Of a stretch of 64,000 bases of DNA, positions 37,100 to 50,997 are shown one piece after another. Under the pieces are notes generated by a model. It ran no database searches. It was not told the DNA's origin and saw only the letters and a list, made by a program, of their open reading frames with translations. Location of the stretch: NCBI GenBank assembly GCA_039881145.1, contig JAYKKI010000003.1:6345501-6409500 (forward strand). The letters are read 5' to 3'. Position 1 is the stretch's first letter. Each line of letters opens with the position of its first letter. Source of the stretch: Druceiella hillmani. Its lineage: Eukaryota > Arthropoda > Insecta > Lepidoptera > Hepialidae. Position numbers and translations under genes: made by a program.

Positions 37100-38015
37100 C
37101 TTTTATTTTTATTTCTTCCAGTTTTTATCTTTAGTTTTTCTAATAATAGGATTCTTCAAATACTTTTAATACGCACGTCTCTTTACATCTTTTTTTATTT
37201 TCGGGTTTGTTTTTAAGAAGAATAGTTTGGTCCTTCCCTAGTGTGCTAGATTTACTTAATTCTTTTAAAATTTTGCGTCGACACTTTCTGTATCCTCTTC
37301 AAATAGACAGTACGTTATTGAAGATTTTATAGTATCTTGAAACCGCATACAAGACGGTTTAATATTTATATATTTATGTGAAAAGTTCTTTTAAAATAAA
37401 TTTGCTAGAACATTTTGATTTCATTTTCTTGGAAAAAACATATGTTGCATAATCAATAAATAAGCGAAGCTTTTATGCGTAGTAAGTCCTCGTAGTCATA
37501 ACTCATGTTTCAATTACGTAGGTTAAAACAATTAGTCTTAGGCCCTCAAAGTTTTTTTGTCTTTTATGGTTAATGAAACAGCATTAATGCAATTTTAATT
37601 ATTTGAATAATAATAGAATTTTATTAAATTATTACTACGCAATAAACCTACTTTCCATGTACAACAATCCTTAAATATATGCCACAAAATTTTAATTGAG
37701 AAATTCGTGTAATATTATCATGTGCTTGCACACTTTAACCTATAATAGCACACATCAACTCTAGATTACTAAACTACACTGCAAGTGATGTTGTTACTAA
37801 GGATTCGTAATACGACATGGAAATAAATTATGGAGAATAAATTATACTATGGAGAATAAATTTAGAAATCATAAACTTTAATTATTTTAGAAATGACAGT
37901 TACCTTCTTTGGGTTTAAGACATCACATAATAATGAAAATAGTATAATTTTTTTTACTTTGCACAGTTTGAACACATATTGATATTGTGCGCTCATGTGG
38001 CTCTTTTAAATTTGA
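37100..38015. other. Intergenic, nothing recognised
   Basis: AT-rich spacer between lectin B and the piggyBac-like remnant. A short tandem duplication of TATGGAGAATAAAT occurs near 37830-37860. Confidence 0.5.
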
Positions 38016-38019
38016 TTCA

Positions 38020-39404
38020 AAAGGTAGTTTAAAAGATAGACTTAGAGGGGCACAAGGCACATGCTTTTCTAGAATTTAAATTTTGCATAATTGCAGCTTC
38101 AGTAATAGTTTCAATACCTAAGATACTTTTATGAGCTTTTTGATATCTCGCCGCAATTTTGGAGTATTTACTCTTTCTTTTAGATGAGGCTCCATAAGCG
38201 TTAGCCACTTCCAAAACGAAGTCGTGCCTGGATTTAGATTCCTATTTCTTTCTGCAATTATTGCTGAAATAAGTTACGTATAAGTTTATAATTACAATAT
38301 TAATCATGCTATAAAACAGCATAATGGCCATCTACGGGTCTTTCTTTTACAACACATAGCAGAACACTTCTGGTCTACTGTGTCGACAGTTCCTTTTGCT
38401 GAGTCATAAAATTCTTTTTTTTTTGTTTATAAGGAACTAAGTTCTTATGACCGTCAAAGCAAAAAACAGATGCCCCAATTTGACGAGGAGTATAATCCTT
38501 CACTTCATTTGGTATTTCTAGTTTATTACTACTTAACGTTCCTATCAGCGTCGGATTGTACGGAGCCTTGAGAAGTTTTCAAGTTAGTGGTACCGAATTT
38601 AACCAATTTTCCATCAAGATATTTTGATTGGCGCCATAAATTGGTGAAGTTAAACTTTTGACATAATAATCAAATTAATAGCGGCTCGTTTCTTTAAGTA
38701 TTTTCTTTACACAAGTAAATCAAATATATATTGAATGCCACATTCAATACATATTTGATTTTCACATTGGCTACAATTACAATTTTGATACCATATTTGT
38801 TTGGCTTATTATGCAGATACATCCTAAAAGGGCAGCGACCTCTGAATTCAACTAATTGCTAATCAATAGTCTTGTAAGCACCGGGCATATACCATTTCTT
38901 GCAGTTGTTTATGAACGTTTTCCATACACCCCGAAATGTTGCAAACTTGTCGTCAATTCTTGATGAACGTGTATTTTTATCATCGAATCTCAGGCTGTTT
39001 ATTAGAAATTCAAATCTGTACACCCACATACATGCTTTGAAGCGAGATGTACTATATGATGTAGCGAATAAATGTGTTGAGTGCAGAAGATACGAGCAAC
39101 AGCCCGAGCAAAGCACGCTTATCAGTTTTGGTTATTCAATTCACCCTTATCAGTATTGGTTATTGTATTTGTTTTTTGACTCGATTTCTACCTTAGTATA
39201 TTTGATTACTTCTTCAAGCATTTCATAGCTAAGAAATAAAGAGAACATCACACATTGTTTCATGATATTACATGCTTCACCGTGAGGGCCCTCAACAAAA
39301 CTTACGATATTTCTGGAAGTAGCTCGCGTTTTTAGCTGTCTAGGCTGGGTGGTCCATTTTTGCCTCGAATTATTTTGTTTCTTAGTGTAACACTCTGGGA
39401 TCAT
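38020..39404 (-). pseudogene. piggyBac-like transposase, decayed
   Basis: Pieces of a piggyBac-type (DDE_Tnp_1_7) transposase are readable in order on the minus strand. The first is SRNIVSFVEGPHGEACNIM and FLSYEMLEEVIKYTKVEIE (39404-39150). Next come FEFLINSLRFDDKNTRSSR, then WYMPGAYKTID and LVEFRGRCPFRMYLHNKPNK and YGIKIVIV (39050-38780). Then KGTVDTVDQKC and RKTRRWPLC follow (about 38400-38320), and last a C-terminal piece with ACALCPSK (38214-38029). Multiple stops and shifts, and a poorly preserved middle part, show it is dead. Flanking TTAA sites and terminal repeats were not resolved. Confidence 0.85.
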
Positions 39405-40550
39405 ATTGCGTTATGTTTTGATTACTTTGAGTAGTTTAAATGAGCACGGAATGTAAAGAATTAGATTCTATGCAACTGTGTCGCTTTTTTAACTGAGAAA
39501 TAAGAACATCAGAATCAGAATTTTTCATGATACCTTGCGTAATTGCGTATTATATTGTATATGTTTATGTAAAAATAAAATAAGCCATAATCAGCATAAA
39601 ATATTTTTAAAAAGTTGTAAAAACAAGTACATTTACCTTTGCTCAAAGCTCACGCAAACACTAAACTTTCGTAAATTTTACGACACCTTTATTATAACTC
39701 AATATACAAATCACACCCGATCAAAATGACAGCGAGTGACACACTGACTAGAAAGGTACAGAGAAGACAGATTTCCACATCTTTATAATCAATCGTTTAG
39801 CCAGCCATTTTACAGACAATTTTTTTATAACAACTCTAACACAAGAAGGTTTAATTTCAATAATTCACTCCGATTAAATACTACTACAAATATTAGGCCT
39901 TTTAGTAGTGGTAATTCAGGTCATTTTAGAACACCGAAAAATAAAAATAATTGGCTAAAAAATTATTTTAGCCAATTGTAAGTTTATTCGTTTCAGGATA
40001 TTAATATGGATGTTTTCAAATTATAATAGTAAATTTAGTTTAAAATCAATGTGTCTTCGTGTATGAACATTTCTTTTTATAACCTTTTAATTCCCATAAC
40101 TATTAATAAAGTATACATCACCACTTTAACAATAAATATATTAAATAATATTTCTAACTCATCAATGCAAGTACATCATTAAGTAAAGATTTTAAATGCG
40201 TAATGCTCAATGAAAATTTCAGTATAGGCCAATAAAGTTTGAAATTTAAAATTATAAATTTGCTTATGAACTTTAGTGAGGTTTTGATTTATTTAGTGGT
40301 ATCTTTTTGTTGTACTTAATTCAAAATTAAAGAAAAAAACATTTTATAAAACTGAAAATATTTAAAGACAATATGCATATAAATAATGCTCATACTTGGG
40401 TTATCTCACAGATCTTTGAAGATGCCTATCACTATCACACAGCATCCAGAAGTCGAAGCTAACTGTTATAAAAATTGTAAGTTGTAGGTAGAATTGAATT
40501 TGTAATTACTACATTGTATTGAAACTATCATTAATTGTAATAAAGAAATA
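39405..40550. other. Intergenic, nothing recognised
   Basis: AT-rich. A short inverted pair around AATTGGCTAAAAAATTATTTTAGCC (about 39949-39977) is present. No 5' LTR for the following element could be found by eye. Confidence 0.45.
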
Positions 40551-40976
40551 ATTCAGTTTAATAACGAAGGTTGTTTAAAATTGCCATATATAATTTTACC
40601 TGAAATAAAAGCCAAATTTATGATCGACACGGGATCTGCCAAATCTTTCATAAACCCCAAGAAAAGTGGATGAATATTTTCATTAATTTCTAAAATTTCA
40701 ACCCTTTCAGATACAATCGGTCCACCAAATAACGAACCATAACTATATTATTGAAATACAACTACCTCGAACATTTAAAACATCTATCAGACACAAATTT
40801 TATGTCTTTGATTTTAACGAAAAATATGACGGTCTCATTGGGATATATTTACTCAAACGGATTGATGCAGGAATTAGCATAAAAAATGAATCTTTAAAAA
40901 CAACACCTACTGAAATACCTATACAGCATGAACGACCAACATTTTGTCATAATTTAAAAATATTACCACGCATTAA

Positions 40977-41050
40977 AAGTTCCTGTAAATTAGCAAAAAA
41001 TACAAGTTCCTGTAAATTAGCAAAGAATACAAGTTCCTGTAAATTATGAA
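40977..41050 (+). repeat. 27-bp unit repeated about three times inside the remnant
   Basis: AAGTTCCTGTAAATTAGCAA recurs at 40977, 41004 and 41031. The 27-bp period keeps frame, so it expanded between protease and RT either while the element was coding or later by slippage. Confidence 0.9.
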
Positions 41051-44000
41051 AAAGGAGAAGCTATTATTAATTCGACCACGTTCGTACCAGGATATACAAT
41101 GAAAAGTTGTGTCAGTTGAAAATTATAGAGCTTTTACTACCATAATTAATAGCACGGAAAAATATATGAAGATTACGTTGCACGTTTATGCAACGGGTTT
41201 CCTCAGAAGTAGAAAGGTTCACTAGGTGCGGAATAAATAATTACGAGCTAAAATAATAAAATAATATTAATTAGACGTAGATGATAAACTTAGAATAGAT
41301 CATTTAAATAAGGAAGAGCAAAAAGCTATAAAAAATATATGCATCGCATATAGAGATATTTTCCACTGTGAAGAATTACCACTGATGTTCATTAATCTGA
41401 TTAAGCATAAACTCAGATTACATAATAATGACCCTGTCTATATAAAAGTATACAAACAAACCCCATTTAAAAATGACGAAATTAGGAAACAAGTAGAAGA
41501 ACTGTTAAAACACGGTACAATAAAACTATCGTCCTCACCCTGGAGTTTTCCCGTTCATTTCGTACGAAAAAAAAAATGGCTCACCGGGAAACCAAAAATA
41601 CAGAATGGTGATAGACTATAGGAAATTAAACGATAAGACTATTGAAGACAAGTATCCTTTACCGAATATTAATGATATTCTAGATAAATTAGGCAGAAGT
41701 GTACAAACTTAGACTTGGCTTCAGGGCACCATCAAGTAGAAATGGACCATGGAGACTCCGTAAAAACTGCTTTTTCAACAGAACGCGGCCATTACGAATT
41801 TAAACGAATGCCGTTTTGATTGAAAAATGAGCCGGCTACGTTTCAAAGGCTTATGGATAATATCTTATGTTGTCTACAGACAGAAAATATCTAGTTTACC
41901 TTGACGATATTATCATATATTCTACGTCATTACAAGAACCACGTCACTACATATGCTAGAGTTGAATAAGAGCAAAACTGTATAGTTGAATAAGAGCGAG
42001 TTACTAAGAAAGAAGTAGCGTATTTAAGGCACGAATAAAACCAAAGCGATAATCATTTACCCAATACCTAAAACTGCTAAAGAGATTAAAGGTTTTCTCG
42101 GACTTCTAGGTTATTATAGACGGGTTATAAAGGATTCGCGAAAGTCACAAAACCATAAACAAATTGTCTAAAAAAGATCGTTCTATAAAACACACCGACA
42201 AATTAATACACGCAGTTAACACGGGTAAACAACTATTAACAAATCATTCAATGTTACATTATCCGGATTACGAAAAACCATTTACACTCACAACGGACGC
42301 ATCGAATGTCGCGTTAGGAGCAGTTCTGTCACAAGGTACAATCGGTATGGCTAAACCAATAGCATATTCCAGTAGAACCATCAATGATACAAAGCAAAAG
42401 TACTCCGCAATAGAAAAAGAACTGCCAGCAATATTATGGGCAACAAAATATTTCAGGCCATATTTTACGGGCGTAAGTTTACGATTTATAGTGATCACAG
42501 ACCCCTAACTTGGTTATACTCAATCAAAGAATTAAATTCAAAACTAACGAGATGGGGGTTAAAATGAAAAGATTACGATTACGACATTGTGTACAAGAAG
42601 GGATCCCAAAATACGAATGCGGATGCATTATCGCGGATACAAATAAACGCATTAGATACGGACGGTCAATCTTTAGCTGTTAATCCAGATTGGACTTTAG
42701 ATTTTGAGGATTTGGTACAAATGGATGAGTCTGAATTTAATGATTTAGTTGAAAATTCTATCATTAATAATCCAAATGACCAAATTACGAATACACAAAA
42801 CGAAATTGGAAAAACAGGTACTGCATATTCCTCCAACGAAGTAGGCATGCGAGGCATACACATATTAGAGAAAGCGATATATAAAAAAACACCTCAAATT
42901 TTTATAAAAAACTCGTTTGATACTAACCTAAAAATTAAAAGTGAATCAAACGATAAACAGAGTATAAATATAGTATATATATACCCGTAAAAGAAAGAAG
43001 TAAACACACAATTCTTCAAAGAAAATATTAAAAGTAAAGTTAAATACTATTGTCACTTTGAAAATGACGACTTATTTAAACAATTTATTGTAATTTATAA
43101 TGACTTATTCAATCAAAATAGTCCACAATTTATAAAATATACAAAACCTGTGATAAATGTCCGTGACATTTACAAGGAGGAACAAATAAATATAGTGAAA
43201 AGTTATCATGGGGGAAAAAATAGTCACAGATGTATAGAGGAAACGGTTAAGCAACTTAGAGGAAACTATTTTTGGCCCGGTATGCACGAAACAGGAAAAA
43301 TATTCATAAATAATTGCGATAAGTGTAAAAGACCAAACATGACAGACACCCACTAACAATACCGCTGATGATTACCGAAACAATTGCTAAACCCTTACAA
43401 CGGATTCATATTGAAACGTTTCAAGTAGAAGGACAGGCATTATTAACAATAATAGACGTATTTACAAAATTAGGTCAGGCTATAAGCATTACAGCAAAAA
43501 CTTCGATTCATGCGAAGCCCTTATTAAATATTTTTCATTGTATGGAATTACAATGGAAATCACAACCGACGGAGGTCCAGACTTCGACAATGGAATAATT
43601 AAAGACCTTTTAAGTGCTCATAAAATCGCCGTACATTTCACCACACCTAATAACTCTAATGGTCTCGTGGAAAGAATTCATTCGACCCTATTAGAGTTGT
43701 TGCGTATTCTCAAACAAATCCATAAAGATCACGTTGAAATATTAATGTGCTATGCAATAATTGCATATAACAATACTATACATGGTTCAACTGTAAAACA
43801 CCTTTATAATTTTATTAGGACACACCACAGAATTATATTAGGAAAACCTCAAAACCTGAAATAGGAAAATTAATATACCAAAAGGTTACATCTACAAATA
43901 GAAATAAAATGACTAATAAATTTGAAGGACCCTTTGAAATTTTACAAATAAACGACAATAATACTCTAATTATAAATTAGAACAATGGGCGAAAACGAGT

Positions 44001-45349
44001 TCATTGCAAAAATGTAAGACGACCCTTAAATAATCTTACAGAAGGGTCGTCGCAGCCTCCACAGTATTAATTTAGTCGATATTAAGTTAGAATTTAGAAA
44101 TAATATAGATATTTACATGAAATTGTGTAATACTCTACAAAATCAAACACATTATTACGATGAAATTTATAATTACTACCACCAAATAGACTACGTAATA
44201 ATTAAGATAGAAGATAAATTTAATCAAATAGCACCTACTAAGCGAAAAAAAACAGGATTAATAAATACAATTGGATCAGTAATTAAGTCGGTGACGGGCA
44301 ATCTAGATGCATCAGATGTAGAACATTATGATAAAATTATTGACCAACTTAAATCTAATTAAAAACATGATAAACAAGTTAAAAAAAACAAATTACCCTA
44401 ATGACATGCCATAGTTTCATAAGTTTCAGAATGTACCTAAAGCACTCAAAATGAACCAAATTGTACTAGCGTCACGAATTATGCAAATATTGATTTTATT
44501 GGCACAGTAAGGACTATTTATAGTAGCCTTGCAGACAGACGGGCTGTTCAGTTCACCAATACTTTTGTTCAATTGACAACAGTTTTTGGAACTATATATC
44601 AAATACTTTCTGAGCTTGAGAATACCATAATTTTTGCCAAGATGGGCCAGATGCACCTATCAATTGTTAATCCAATAGATCTTGCCAACGCGTTGCAGAA
44701 GATAATACTGTCTAAATATTTAAAATTCCCATACGAATTAAGCGTAGGAAATATGGTAAATTTAGAAGAAACCATTATCATTAAGGGTTATATTAAGCAA
44801 GATTGCATTAATGTTATTCTAGATGTACCATCAGCAGAACTAGAATATTATGAATATTATCATTTATACACCTTACCCATTCCTATATCCGACAACCTTT
44901 TCCATACAATTGTACCTGAATCCAAAAATCTTCGTTAACCGGCTCAAGTACATTACTCAAGAAAGAGAATGCCTGGAGTGCAAATGAAAGATGTTATCCT
45001 GAAACGACATAACCAAATATTAATTATAGACAGCAGACATACATCGTTATCTAGTGTTAGTTTACCTGACATCAAGAGCATTCAAATACTTAAGAGTTCA
45101 CACAATCATAAAAATGTTAATTTAGACGTTATAGATTCTACAAAGACACAAATCGACGAACTAAGGAACCAAATGATAACGCACCCCTGAAATTTACCCC
45201 AGGCATTTGGGGTATTATATATACTTAGACTAATATTATCGGAAGCTACATCTGTATTAAATCAAAAAGTAAGAAAACTATTAATCAAACCAAAAATGAA
45301 GATCCATTACAGGTCCAGGAAAATCCCGGAAGACCGATATTTTCCATTT

Positions 45350-45363
45350 AGGAGGGAAGGAGA
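45350..45363 (+). other. Possible polypurine tract
   Basis: AGGAGGGAAGGAGA is an uninterrupted 14-nt purine run downstream of the env-like region, where a 3' LTR would begin. No LTR pair was identified, so this is weak. Confidence 0.3.
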
Positions 45364-45599
45364 CGATATCAGCAGACACTGGATATTATAACGGCTTACT
45401 GCCGCAGCTAAATGACGCCCAGACGGAAACGTTGAGCTAGTACCAAACCACATAACGCATGGAAACCAGGGACACCTCAGCAATAACGATGCAAGCACGA
45501 AAGAATATGAAACTCTGTATTACTTTACTTTTATATATCAATGTAATAATAAATTCATTACTGTTATGGCATTAGTAGTGTTAACAAGTATTTTTATTG

Positions 45600-45995
45600 T
45601 ATTTCAATTAAATTAAATTCTTTTTTTAAATACCGAAATCTTCCGAAACATATCTCGCGGGTACTTTACAATTAACATAACTATATAATATCATTTAAGG
45701 TAAAAAGTTCGAAAAACTAGCATTGGAATAGTTTTCATTTAAGATTGGTAACACCTATCGACTTACCTGACCGATTTAGTTTTATTATTTGTACATTCAT
45801 TTCTGAATGGTGATGACATTTTTACCATTAGTAAGTTAACTATAATTTTTAACACATCAATTTGAAATCAAACTTAAGAAAAGGAATAATAATATAAAGA
45901 TAATTTTTACTGTTGGTAAAACAGAATGAGCATAGCTTGGTCTTTATTTTCATAAACAATATTCTTGTATAAATATGTATTGCTATTGATGAGTT
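45600..45995. other. Intergenic upstream of lectin C
   Basis: AT-rich; nothing recognised. Confidence 0.45.
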
Positions 45996-46002
45996 GAGTA
46001 TC

Positions 46003-46010
46003 TATAAAAG
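46003..46010 (+). promoter_or_regulatory. Putative TATA box of lectin C
   Basis: TATAAAAG lies 164 nt upstream of the ATG at 46167, further than in lectins A and B. No good initiator is seen about 30 nt downstream. Confidence 0.5.
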
Positions 46011-46815
46011 TGGGAAAGAGATACAATATTCCTTACCAATAAAAGCAATGTTTGTGTTTGAAGCCCGTTGGCTGTAACGCTATCGCAATAACAGTAAACT
46101 AATAAGAGATAACTGTATGTCGCGAGTCAAAAGGATCAGTCATCTCTCAAGTGCACGAAAGTGAAGATGTTCCGTATCGCATTAGTTTTATTGTCGTATT
46201 GCTTTCCTGTGTCGATAAGTAAGTTTAATATCATTGAATTATTTACCACGTACATTGATAACAAATTATAACATAAATAAAAATTAATAATCGTAATGGG
46301 AATGAAATAAAAAAAACAAAATAAAAATTTTATTAATCTCATATCAAACTGACTATTTTATATATTTATGATACAATTTAAAATATTGTCTTCCACGTAA
46401 AGTTTTATCAAATCAAAAGAAACTCTTGCATTGCGATATTATCTTTTGCGTATGCTCTATGAAATTAAGACGCAATAGGTTTTCAAGGAATAATAAGTTT
46501 AATTTTTATGTTTATAATTTGTTTTGTGTAAGTACTTCATAACCTAAGTTTTTCCTTAAATTTATCCACGGCATCTAATTTGAAGTTTCGCATTACGTAT
46601 CGTAAAGGGAAATAATTTATTGTAGTTGCACGCTTCAATGACATGAATAACGAATTCGTTGATTGTTAAAACATTGTAATCGAAGATTTGTTTTTATATG
46701 CAATCATAAATACTACAAAAAAGAAAATGTAATGAACGAAAATATAAAAGTTCGAAAAGTAAATATATTGACACCATTTGAGCATTTGAAGTGCTCGTAA
46801 AGCGATGTAGCAAAT

Positions 46816-46824
<9 letters not shown>

Positions 46825-46863
<39 letters not shown>

Positions 46864-46920
46864 CACACACACACACACATATACCTATAACATATATACA
46901 TATATGTGTGTGTATTTGTG
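46825..46920. repeat. TA/CA microsatellite in intron 1 of lectin C
   Basis: A TA tract passes into (CA)n and then TATATGTGTGTG. Open frames across it are artefacts of low complexity. Confidence 0.9.
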
Positions 46921-48533
46921 TGTTACGAAATATTGTCCCAATTTTTTCTGCTAATCAATTCGTAAATCCTAATATTACGCAAGCATGTAAGAAAACTTGA
47001 CTTACAGTCAAGTATGATATGTTAGTTATGAGACATGCTAGTTAGTGACAAAATTTATATTTAAAGTAATATTGTGTGTTGTCTGGTGAAAAATATGTCA
47101 CCTATTTAATTAAACATTGTGAGTCACCCACTGATGCCCGGGAAATGGACCTGCAGTTGTACGTTCTTTTATCTTTCCACAGCTCGTACTTATAATATAT
47201 CGTAGCTATTGTGCAGACTTTGTCATGACTGCGACAAGCTGTTCCATTCTATCCAATTTGTCATTGGTTCGTCATCCCAATATAAGCTGTCCATTTATCG
47301 AACATTAATTAACAGTTAACATATTAAGAATAATATATAGCGCCCGGTGTAATGTTTTATCGAGAAAAAAAAATCAGAAGTCCAGAGCGTTAAAAAAAGT
47401 GTAACAGTTTATAAGTTTAGATATAGAAGATAATCTCCTAAACCACTAATCCGATTTCAAAAAATTTTAAAAAATTAAAAAAAATTCATGGAGGCCAGTT
47501 TTGCAACGTTAGTCAATGAAAAAACAATCGAGCGAATGCGCTTCTTATGAACGCGGCCTTAACTGTAAGACATATATTGATCGATGATATTGATATTGAT
47601 ATTAATATACAGCGTTACCTATTTGGTACATTCTAAGACAATCGAAATTAAGGAGTAAACTCCAGTGGCGCGTCGGAACTGAAACGCACGATGTTTTTTA
47701 TTTCTTCATTTTCTTTATTTTGGACGGCATTATTGTTATCATTGTTTTAATCCATTTGTACGGAATTAAATAACCAACGTACAAATGTTTATTGATGGGG
47801 TAATATTAGAATATAAGACTACCTAGTATGAAACTTAAACATTTTTGATGCATCATGATTTACATTAATTGTTTCCCCATATAATGTAAATGAGTAAAAA
47901 AGTTTCTTTGCCACTTTTCTCTGACAGAACTTGCAATAAATTGAATAACTAGTTGGCAATTGGAGATCTATTTAAATATTGTATTGTATTGTATGTTTAA
48001 TACTATAGAAATAAATTATCTTTCAGCATCATCTATCCAAACTAGGCTTCAAAAAACAAATCTATTCTTTAGATCAGACTATGAACATATAGCTTCAGAA
48101 GCAGCTTTCTACAAAATTCATAAAACAGAAAAAAATTGGTCTGAAGCACTAGCAATATGCCAGTATGAAGGAGCAGCTTTGGATGTACCAGAGTCCATGT
48201 CGGAACTTAACGTTCTTAGGAAAATAATAGATAACAATTTAAATAATAATTCAACGGAAATCTACACTGGAATTAACGATATTCTTGTGGAAGGAACATT
48301 TGTTACCACAAGAGGTAAGAATATATTTGTTATTATCTCTACACAGTTGAAAACTTTTGTTATTATCTATCTCCTATCAGCTACTACAATATATTCATAT
48401 TATATCCTGATGCAAAGTCTTTGTATGGTGACATTCCGTTGAGCATCGGTACCATACTTAAAAAAGAAAATGGTCTAGTACTCTTGGTTAAGTTTCATTC
48501 AAAAGATCATAATCTAGTAGCAGAAAGCAAAAG

Positions 48534-48598
48534 ACCATAATAGGTATACGCTTTCTCTTGAGGATGACCATAATAGGTATACGCTTTCTCTTGCAGAT
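48534..48598. repeat. 33-bp tandem duplication in intron 2 of lectin C
   Basis: ACCATAATAGGTATACGCTT with following CTCTTG occurs at 48534 and 48567 without visible change. Recent slippage product. Confidence 0.85.
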
Positions 48599-50048
48599 TT
48601 TTGAAAGTTTGGATAGTCCCTCATTTTTTGACTCATTTTCTACCTTCTTCCTAACAATAGATATTTTCAGGTATTCACGCAAATCTCATAATTCTTAAGA
48701 ATCGATGGTGCTCCAGATATTAATCTTATAAATTTATCTTGGAATGTCTACTGTATTCCAATTATAATCACTTGCTGATCCTCAAAGTTGCACACTGTAT
48801 GTCCAGTTAGTTTATGATGAATTTGTATGTTTGAAATAGAGTAACGTAGTTGGATATGTAACTACAAGTTTACAGAACGTTTTAAGGATTTGTTATTTTT
48901 TTTTCATGAATTCCAAATCTAGAGTAAAATACAAACATACCATAAGCTAAGTTGATTCACAATATATTTGAAATTGTTATTATAGTTAAATATACGATTA
49001 GCATCATTTGTTTCAATTTTGAGTTTTAAATTACAACTCGGTCGGCTAACAGTCATAAAGCTCAAGCTAATGTTATTTGTAATTAACAATAGGAAATAAA
49101 TGTAAATTATACTTCAGAGTAATTTTCTCCTACAGCTTTACAATTTGAGTAATTAGTTGAGATTTAGTATTTACGATTGCAAAAAGTAATAAATCACTCA
49201 CTAATCAACATATATTTTGAAAGCTCATCTGTGTAATATTGCTCCCCAATCCACAACTATGTCGATATTTGTTACTGAAATCGAAATGAATACTTTTATA
49301 AAATTAGGTTTTCTACAAGCCCCATGTTATTTATTTGATTTCATATTCTGAAATGTGCATGTATGCTGAAAATTAATTGTAAACGTATTAATTTATTTGC
49401 TACATTAAAATATTTCTTAAACTCTTCGCTCTGACCATACATCAAAACTACCTCTAGAATAAAGAACCACTCGATCATTTAATACACTCCTTACTGTCGT
49501 TTGTGACTCTTTTTTTGTTTTTTTTATGTTATAAATATTTAATTTGTGTAAATTTTTACATTTTATAATCGTTTCGTTTATTGTGAAGTAAAGTATTGTA
49601 ATTAACATAATTATTTTATAGCCATGAATACCCCATATGAATTTATGTCAAGTAAGGCATTTATAATAATGACAAATACATTATCAAGACAATGTATTTA
49701 TTATATACGTAATAGGATAATTAATATTTAATGGGACTTTCCATATTTGTACTTATTCTCATTTCAGTTCGTATCGTGTTATTACACACATTCACGTTAC
49801 GGACGTATATTGCTCATAATATATGACATTTTATGATGTAATAATAGTGTGTAATCCTAAAAATTAAAATAACGAATATATAATGAACAACATAATATCA
49901 AAATCAAATAAATCAAGTTAATTTCGACGTTAAAATATTTAGATAATCACAGTGCAGATTATCACAATATTTACCATGGTGAACATATTATAGTATCTTA
50001 CGCAATTTTCAAACATTGCTTATTATTTAATACGGTATAAATATAAAA

Positions 50049-50457
50049 CTAGCGTGACCCGTGCGAAGTCTTCGCATTATTTATTCGATTATGAAGCTCA
50101 GATGACAGATCAAACAAATATTTTACTAAAATTGACATATAGAGGCGCAAGTATCAAAAGCATTGAGCTAAAGCGCCACTTTATACGTGAGTGGATTTGA
50201 AATTAAACAAAAATTTTACCGACCGTCAATCATATTGACGTTGAGCCGTTAGATGGCAGCATTGCTGTTTTGTGTATATAATTTTAATAATTAATTAATT
50301 TGTAAAAACAATAGCAATAATACATTTTTTAGTTGTGGACGCCGATAGAGCAAGCAATTATCTATAAAATGATATATAATTTATGTGGATTAGTTGTGAG
50401 GTTTTTTTTAAAGAGGGAGTGTAACATCTTAACCTTAACGTATTAATATATATGATG
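50049..50457 (+). repeat. ~410-bp dispersed repeat, copy 1 (intron 2 of lectin C)
   Basis: Starts CTAGCGTGACCCGTGCGAAG and ends TTAATATATATGAT. It is nearly identical to 59655-60067 in intron 2 of lectin D, with only a few substitutions and short indels. The copies sit at different distances from the exons, so they are probably separate insertions. A (GAT/ATG)n microsatellite follows (50451-50503). No coding sequence; family not identified. Confidence 0.88.
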
Positions 50458-50997
50458 ATATGAATGATGATGATGCTGATATGATGATGATGATGATGAT
50501 GATAGTCACGTTTTAAAAGGCGAAAATCACGTAGATATTTGTTAGCATATTTTTTTACATGCTGCCCATTTCAATCGTATTAATTAATTTTACCACTTAC
50601 TTAATATTGAATTTAAACTAATTGCAGGTATTGAAATATCAGAAATATATGAAAACTGGGCCTCAGACAAACCTAACGTAGCGCCCGCTGCAGATTCTTC
50701 AGACGTTTGTAACCGAAAGTTACCATTTATATGCAGGAAAAAGCTCTCAACTTTAACTTATTATAACACAATTTGCTAGACAGCTGACAAAAGTAAGACC
50801 TTACATTTATATTATACTAATAATATTACTAGGGCTCACAACAAATGAATCAGCAACGAACGTATTTTGTATTATCAATCACTTATATAAAAGGCAATGT
50901 CCCGATTGACTGACATCCAGTCCAAACTAATGATAACATTTTTAAATTTGGAGAAGGTATTTATTTTATATTGGATACATCGTTTAAGTAGGGGTTT

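Larger units (their letters stand above)
40555..45540 (+). pseudogene. Errantivirus-like Gypsy remnant (protease, RT, RNase H, integrase, env-like)
   Basis: This is an old endogenous copy of a Gypsy/errantivirus element, broken throughout. In order it has an aspartic protease with DTGS near 40627, RT sequence from about 41385 to 41930, RNase H (42164-42508, TDAS motif) and a polymerase-integrase linker (NTNADALSRIQ, about 42612). It then has the integrase HHCC zinc domain (43150-43356), the integrase core (about 43368-43860) and an env-like region from about 44100. The env-like part shows a basic cleavage-like motif before a GLINTIG-type segment near 44250, as in the F-type envelope proteins of insect errantiviruses. 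Stops and shifts occur repeatedly in RT (several between 41620 and 41950), between RNase H and the linker, inside integrase and in env. Gag and a 5' LTR were not found. A purine run at 45350-45363 could be the old polypurine tract. Confidence 0.85.
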
